Shown here one piece after another: positions 51,492-55,466 of a DNA stretch of 55,466 nucleotides (positions within the stretch are counted from its first letter, which is position 1; the number at the start of each line of letters is the position of its first letter). The stretch comes from Streptomyces olivochromogenes (GTDB lineage: Bacteria; Actinomycetota; Actinomycetes; Streptomycetales; Streptomycetaceae), in NCBI RefSeq assembly GCF_021538895.1, contig NZ_JADDRL010000066.1:1-55466 (forward strand). The letters are read 5' to 3'. Below the pieces are notes generated by a model that made no database searches, was not told where the DNA came from, and saw only the letters and a list, made by a program, of their open reading frames with translations. The position numbers and the translations under genes were made by a program.

Positions 51492-52391
51492 CTACGCCCA
51501 GCTCGACCCCGTCAGACGCTCGTACGCCTCCACGTACTTCGCCCGGGTCGCCTCGACCACGCGCTCGGGCAGCGCGGGCGGGGGCTGCTCGCTCTTGCGG
51601 TCCCAGCCGGACTCGGCGGAGGTCAGCCAGTCGCGCACGAACTGCTTGTCGTACGACGGCTGCGCGCGGCCCGGCTGCCACTGGTCGGCCGGCCAGAAGC
51701 GGGAGGAGTCCGGGGTGAGGACCTCGTCGGCCAGGACCAGCGTGTCGCCGTCGAAGCCGAACTCGAACTTGGTGTCGGCCAGGATGATCCCCCGGTCGCG
51801 GGCGATGTCCCGGGCACGGGAGTACACGGCGAGCGTGGCCTGGCGCAGCTGGGCGGCGGTCTCCGCGCCGACCTGACGGGCCACTTCCTCGTACGACACG
51901 TTCTCGTCGTGCTCGCCGACCTCGGCCTTGGTGGCCGGGGTGAAGATCGGGCCGGGCAGCTCGGAGCCGTCCACCAGGCCCTCGGGCAGGGCGAGGCCGC
52001 ACACGGTCCGGGACTCGTTGTACTCGACGAGGCCCGAGCCGGTGAGGTAGCCGCGGGCCACGCACTCCACCGGGATCATCTTCAGAGACTTGCAGACCAG
52101 CGTGCGGCCGGCCCAGTCGGCGGGGGCGCCCTCGGGCAGCTCGGTGCTGATCACATGGCTGGGGGCCAGGTCGCGCAGCCGGTCGAACCACCACAGCGAG
52201 AGCTGCGTGAGGACACGGCCCTTGTCGGGGATCTCGGTGGGCAGGACCCAGTCGTAGGCGGAGATGCGGTCGCTGGCGACCATCACGAGGTCGCCCGCCT
52301 CGTTCTCGTACAGCTCGCGCACCTTGCCGGTGTGCAGGTGCACCAGGCCCGGAACCTGAGTCGGCTCGGGCTTTTCTACGAATCCGGACAC
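51492..52391 (-). CDS. purC: SAICAR synthetase
   Basis: 299 residues from the GTG at 52391, chosen for GGGAGG 4 nt upstream. ATP-dependent condensation of CAIR with aspartate. Motifs: TGKVRELYE, ASDRISAYDWVLPTEIPDKG, VECVARGYLTGSGL, and ADTKFEFG. Length is that of the longer actinobacterial/yeast-like form. Not in an operon with the other pur genes here. Confidence 0.97.
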   Translation of the reverse strand: MSGFVEKPEPTQVPGLVHLHTGKVRELYENEAGDLVMVASDRISAYDWVLPTEIPDKGRVLTQLSLWWFDRLRDLAPSHVISTELPEGAPADWAGRTLVCKSLKMIPVECVARGYLTGSGLVEYNESRTVCGLALPEGLVDGSELPGPIFTPATKAEVGEHDENVSYEEVARQVGAETAAQLRQATLAVYSRARDIARDRGIILADTKFEFGFDGDTLVLADEVLTPDSSRFWPADQWQPGRAQPSYDKQFVRDWLTSAESGWDRKSEQPPPALPERVVEATRAKYVEAYERLTGSSWA

Positions 52392-52459
52392 GGTTCCTCC
52401 CCGGAGTTCTGTCCAATGGCTCGATTGTCCCGTATCGGACATGGACCACCGACAGGGGG

Positions 52460-53953
52460 TCAGTCACGTTTGCAGATGCGGTCCAACAGGTTCGCGGTGG
52501 CGCGCTGGATCCGGGTGTCCACATGCCCCGGGCGGTCCAGCGCCGGGGACCAGGCGAAGGTCCCGGAGGCGAACACCAGGGCGCCCGAGGGGGCGCGGTA
52601 GAGCGAGGTCTCCTGGTGACGCAGGGCGCCGTCGCTGTCGGTGTAGGGGGAGTGGGCGAGCAGGACGCGGTCCTCGTGCTCGGGCAGCGGGGTGCGCGGG
52701 AAGTAGCGGTCGGCCTCGCCGGCGACCAGGCCCTCGATCTCGTCGCCCTCGTGCGCGCCAGTCGCCTCCCACAGCCAGTGGCCCGCCTTGCGGACCACCA
52801 GCGGGTGCGGCTCGGGCACACGGCCCGCGTACTGGATGCCGACCAACTGCTGCTCCGGGCGGTCGATCTCGCGCCAGAGCACCGGCTTGCCCGGGCCCTT
52901 GCGTTTGCGGCAGGTGAGCAGGCGGTCGGGGACGCCGGACGGGGCGGGGGCGAGCTCCACCTGCCAGTACATGGTGTTGGCGGAGAGGAAGACCAGCGAG
53001 GTGCCGTTCTCCCGGGCGAGCTCGACGGTGCGGCGCATCTGCGACGACCAGTACTCGTCGTGGCCGGGGAAGACCAGGCCCCGGTAGCGGGTGGGGTCGA
53101 CGCGGCCGGCGTGCAGGTCGCGGGCGTCGGCGTAGGCGAGGTCGTAGCCGTAGCGCTCGGCCCAGCGGATGAAGTCGTAGGCGTGGCCGACGTGCAGGGG
53201 CAGGCCCGCGCCCGCGTACGGGCGGTCGAAGGAGACCGTGGTCGCGGCGTCGGCCTCGCCGAGCAGGCGGCCCCGGTCGTCCCAGGCGTGGTAGAGGCTG
53301 GCGCCGGTGTGGCCGTCCTCGGGGTAGAGGTTGTAGGCCTGCCAGGTGATGTCGGGGAGCAGCAGGAGCAGGTCCGCGGGGTGGTTGTCGCGGATCGTGA
53401 ACGGCACGTGGGAGCGGTAGCCGTCGACGGTGGTCAGGACGGCCACGTAGGCGCCGATGCTCCAGTACGAGGGGACCTGCAGCCGCCAGGACAGCCACCA
53501 GTGGTGGCAGGAGACGGTGCGGTCGGCGGCCAGCGGCGCCGGCTGGACGATGCCGGAGAGGCGGGGGCTGGTGGTGATCTTGCTGGCGCCGTCGCCGCCG
53601 TAGTGGCCGATCCGGTAGATGTCCACGCTGAACTGCTGGGGCGGGTCGACGGTGATGTGGAAGTCGACTGCCTCGCCGGGCGCGACCGCGCCGGTGGAGG
53701 TGAAGCCCTTGATCTGGCGGTGCACGTCGTCGGCGGCGCGGGGGCCGCCGGAGGCGCGTGGCGCGGGCACGCGGGGGTTCTCGCCGGTGGGCTGCTGCCG
53801 GCTCGGATCCACGTACCAGGGGACGACATGGCCCGTGTCGTCGAAGTACGTCTCGCTTCCGCGCAGCCAGGGGACCGGGCCCTGGCCGAAGGGGTCCGTG
53901 ACGGCGTGCGCGAGTGCTCCCGACTCCCAGCGTCGGATCTGCTCCGATCCCAT
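52460..53953 (-). CDS. N,N-dimethylformamidase beta-subunit-like protein
   Basis: 497 residues from the ATG at 53953 with GGGAGGGA upstream. It resembles the large-subunit C-terminal domain of DMFase: an Ig-like N-terminal part (PGEAVDFHITVDPPQQFSVDIYRIGHYGG), then DITWQAYNLYPEDGHTGASLYHAW, PGHDEYWSSQMRRTVELARENG and LVFLSANTMYWQVEL, the conserved GHDEYW and FxxNxxYW motifs. No alpha subunit is seen. The substrate is unlikely to be DMF itself; an amide or glycan substrate is possible. No signal peptide is visible. Confidence 0.8.
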   Translation of the reverse strand: MGSEQIRRWESGALAHAVTDPFGQGPVPWLRGSETYFDDTGHVVPWYVDPSRQQPTGENPRVPAPRASGGPRAADDVHRQIKGFTSTGAVAPGEAVDFHITVDPPQQFSVDIYRIGHYGGDGASKITTSPRLSGIVQPAPLAADRTVSCHHWWLSWRLQVPSYWSIGAYVAVLTTVDGYRSHVPFTIRDNHPADLLLLLPDITWQAYNLYPEDGHTGASLYHAWDDRGRLLGEADAATTVSFDRPYAGAGLPLHVGHAYDFIRWAERYGYDLAYADARDLHAGRVDPTRYRGLVFPGHDEYWSSQMRRTVELARENGTSLVFLSANTMYWQVELAPAPSGVPDRLLTCRKRKGPGKPVLWREIDRPEQQLVGIQYAGRVPEPHPLVVRKAGHWLWEATGAHEGDEIEGLVAGEADRYFPRTPLPEHEDRVLLAHSPYTDSDGALRHQETSLYRAPSGALVFASGTFAWSPALDRPGHVDTRIQRATANLLDRICKRD

Positions 53954-54217
53954 GGTCGCTCCCCTCCCTCGGGCCCCCGTGATGTGTGCAGTGACGTTCG
54001 TGCGGTGCCGTTCGTCCGTGTGGTCCCGTGTGTCTCGTGCGTGTGGTGTCGATGGGCACGGCCGGGCGGTTGTCGTGCTCCTGTCGTATGTCGCAAGCCC
54101 TTGCCATGCGCGCGATCGGTCCCAGCACATCACATAACGCACGCGCGTGGTCACTATTCGTTGCGAATTGACCTGAAGTGGAAGTTCGCCCTCCGTTACC
54201 TTCGGCGTTTACCGAGG

Positions 54218-55466
54218 TCAGACGAGTCGTACCGGCTTCTCCGGGCGTATCCCTGACTCGATCAGCCAGGCTCGCAGCGGGGCCGGGTCGCCGTCCTCGG
54301 TGAGGCTGAGGACTCGGGAGTTCAGATCGGCGGCTCTCTCGCCGTTGATCAGCAGAGACGGGCCGTCGAGCCAGTCGAGTCCGGGGGTCGCGCCGGCCGT
54401 GTCCATCGCGGCGCAACAGACCATTGCCGTGACGTGGTCGGCCAGCAGTTCGCGGGCCGTGCGTGGGGGCTGGAGCGGGAAGAGGGGCAGGGTGCAGTCG
54501 TCCCAGAGGGCGGTACCGGGCCCCTGACCGGACGCGCCCGCCCCGCCCTGCGCCGCGCCGACCGTCCCCGGGGCCTCCTCCCGGGCCAGCTCCGCACTGA
54601 GCCGAGCGGCGAGCGCGGCACCCCGCTGATTCTTCATCTCCCCGAGCGCCTCGTCGTCGTGGCCGTACGACTCCGCGAGGGCCTCGTCGTCGTAGTCGTC
54701 CGGCTCCATGGGGGTGTGGTCGTGGCCGTCCGGCTCTACGGAGGCCTGGTCGTAGCCATCCGGCTTCGCGGGGGCCCGCCCGGCGTCGACGTTCTCGTGG
54801 GGCGTGGCTGCCGCGGGGCCTGGAGCGGGGTGGGGGTCGGTGGCACCGGCGACTCCCCGGGCGCCCGGGCTGGCGTCGGTAGCGTCGGGGCCGGAAGAGG
54901 AGCTGCGGTCGGGGCGGTTGGGGTCGGTGGCTGCCCCTTCCGCCGTGTACTCGTCCCCTTCTGCCGAGCGCAGCCCGGCCTCCCGAGAGGGGGCGCCGAG
55001 GTCGCCGTGTGCTTCTCGCTCGCCGCGCGTGCCCTTCTCCGCGCTGGTTTCGTCGTCGCCGAGCGCGTTCAGGCCCGCCGCGTCGGCGTCCTTCTCACCG
55101 AAAGCACCCGTCTCCACGCCGGCATCCGTCTCGCCGCGCGAGCCCATCCCCGCGCCAGCTCGTCCATCACCGCACGCGCCCGCCACATCGGCCTCCTTCT
55201 CGCCGAGCGCACCCGCCTCCACGCCGGAATCTGCCTCGCCCCGCGAGCTCAGCCCCGCGCCAGCGTCTTCCCCGCCGCGCATACTCGCCCCCGGTCCGGT
55301 CTCTCCCCCGTCACGCGAGCTCAACCCCGCGCCGGTCTCTCCCTCACCGCGCGTGCTCATCCCCCTGTGGGCCTCCTCGTCGCGCATGCTCATCCCCCTG
55401 TCGGCCCCCTCCTCGGCATACGCACTGGTGCCCGCCCCCGCCGCCGCTCCCGGCAGGCTCGTCGTG
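54218..55466 (-). CDS. Hypothetical protein with repetitive acidic/Gly-rich N-terminal region (5' end beyond window)
   Basis: The frame is open from the right edge; the ATG at 55393 is in frame but the upstream codons (TSLPGAAAGAGTSAYAEEGA) also look coding, so the true start may be outside. The visible N-terminal ~200 residues are low-complexity, with imperfect ~17-34-residue repeats around SSRGEADSG and GALGEKEAD / GAFGEKDAD. The C-terminal ~110 residues are well-formed (WDDCTLPLFPLQPPRTAREL, WLDGPSLLINGERAADLNSR, WLIESGIRPEKPVRLV) and probably the conserved domain. I do not recognise the family. Confidence 0.7.
   Translation of the reverse strand, partial: TTSLPGAAAGAGTSAYAEEGADRGMSMRDEEAHRGMSTRGEGETGAGLSSRDGGETGPGASMRGGEDAGAGLSSRGEADSGVEAGALGEKEADVAGACGDGRAGAGMGSRGETDAGVETGAFGEKDADAAGLNALGDDETSAEKGTRGEREAHGDLGAPSREAGLRSAEGDEYTAEGAATDPNRPDRSSSSGPDATDASPGARGVAGATDPHPAPGPAAATPHENVDAGRAPAKPDGYDQASVEPDGHDHTPMEPDDYDDEALAESYGHDDEALGEMKNQRGAALAARLSAELAREEAPGTVGAAQGGAGASGQGPGTALWDDCTLPLFPLQPPRTARELLADHVTAMVCCAAMDTAGATPGLDWLDGPSLLINGERAADLNSRVLSLTEDGDPAPLRAWLIESGIRPEKPVRLV

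Overview
The window is a stretch of Streptomyces chromosome. The base composition is very GC-rich with strong third-position GC. It carries developmental and nucleoid genes typical of the genus (bldC, an lsr2 paralogue, a sporulation-associated HTH/TPR regulator), and GTG/TTG starts and leaderless promoters are common. From memory, gene content and order follow the conserved S. coelicolor core around SCO4068-SCO4117; I could not run an alignment. I see no CRISPR array, transposase, integrase or replication origin.

Layout, left to right. 0-9.5 kb: the tail of a secreted NPCBM-domain protein, an AfsR/SARP-type NB-ARC regulator, an asparagine-synthetase/lasso-cyclase-like protein with altered catalytic motifs, a sporulation-associated regulator, and an L-2-hydroxyglutarate oxidase-like flavoprotein. 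9.5-14.3 kb: trmB and a PrsW-family protease (both apparently leaderless), a decayed aldo/keto reductase pseudogene carrying a hairpin repeat, an M23 peptidase under a c-di-AMP (ydaO-type) riboswitch, and initiator tRNA-Met. 14.3-17 kb: a self-contained flavin/pterin-type module made of a reversed-order RibD-like fusion, a MarR regulator and a GTP cyclohydrolase II, with three matching operator half-site pairs, then tRNA-Lys. 17-24.6 kb: a secreted FG-GAP protein, a DEAD-box helicase with an RDD/RGG tail, a lipoprotein, a small zincin and a membrane-anchored metallophosphoesterase.

24.6-32.1 kb: a tRNA-Glu/Asp/Phe cluster followed by an accessory glycosyltransferase plus MycE-like methyltransferase pair, a small membrane protein, hrpA, and a second identical tRNA-Asp. 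32-36.5 kb: a CPxC microprotein, bldC with palindromes upstream, a conserved hypothetical gene, valine dehydrogenase and a DUF3073 protein. 36.5-46.5 kb: purine genes purF-purM and purS-purQ-purL, separated by a META-domain lipoprotein and a TetR / mycothiol-dependent-isomerase-like / MFS exporter locus. 46.5-55.5 kb: the lsr2 paralogue, a structurally degenerate tRNA-Gly(UCC), two identical tRNA-Gly(GCC) genes around an ABC transporter plus DesK/DesR-like two-component operon, purC, a DMFase-beta-like protein, and an open reading frame with a repetitive acidic/Gly-rich region running off the right edge.

The purine genes (F, M, S, Q, L, C) together cover most of the route to SAICAR. The most unusual signals are the RibD/MarR/RibA regulon, the degenerate tRNA-Gly(UCC), the catalytically altered cyclase-like protein beside the sporulation gene, the tRNA-linked GT/MT pair, and the hairpin repeat found both in the dead reductase gene and between tRNA-Gly genes.
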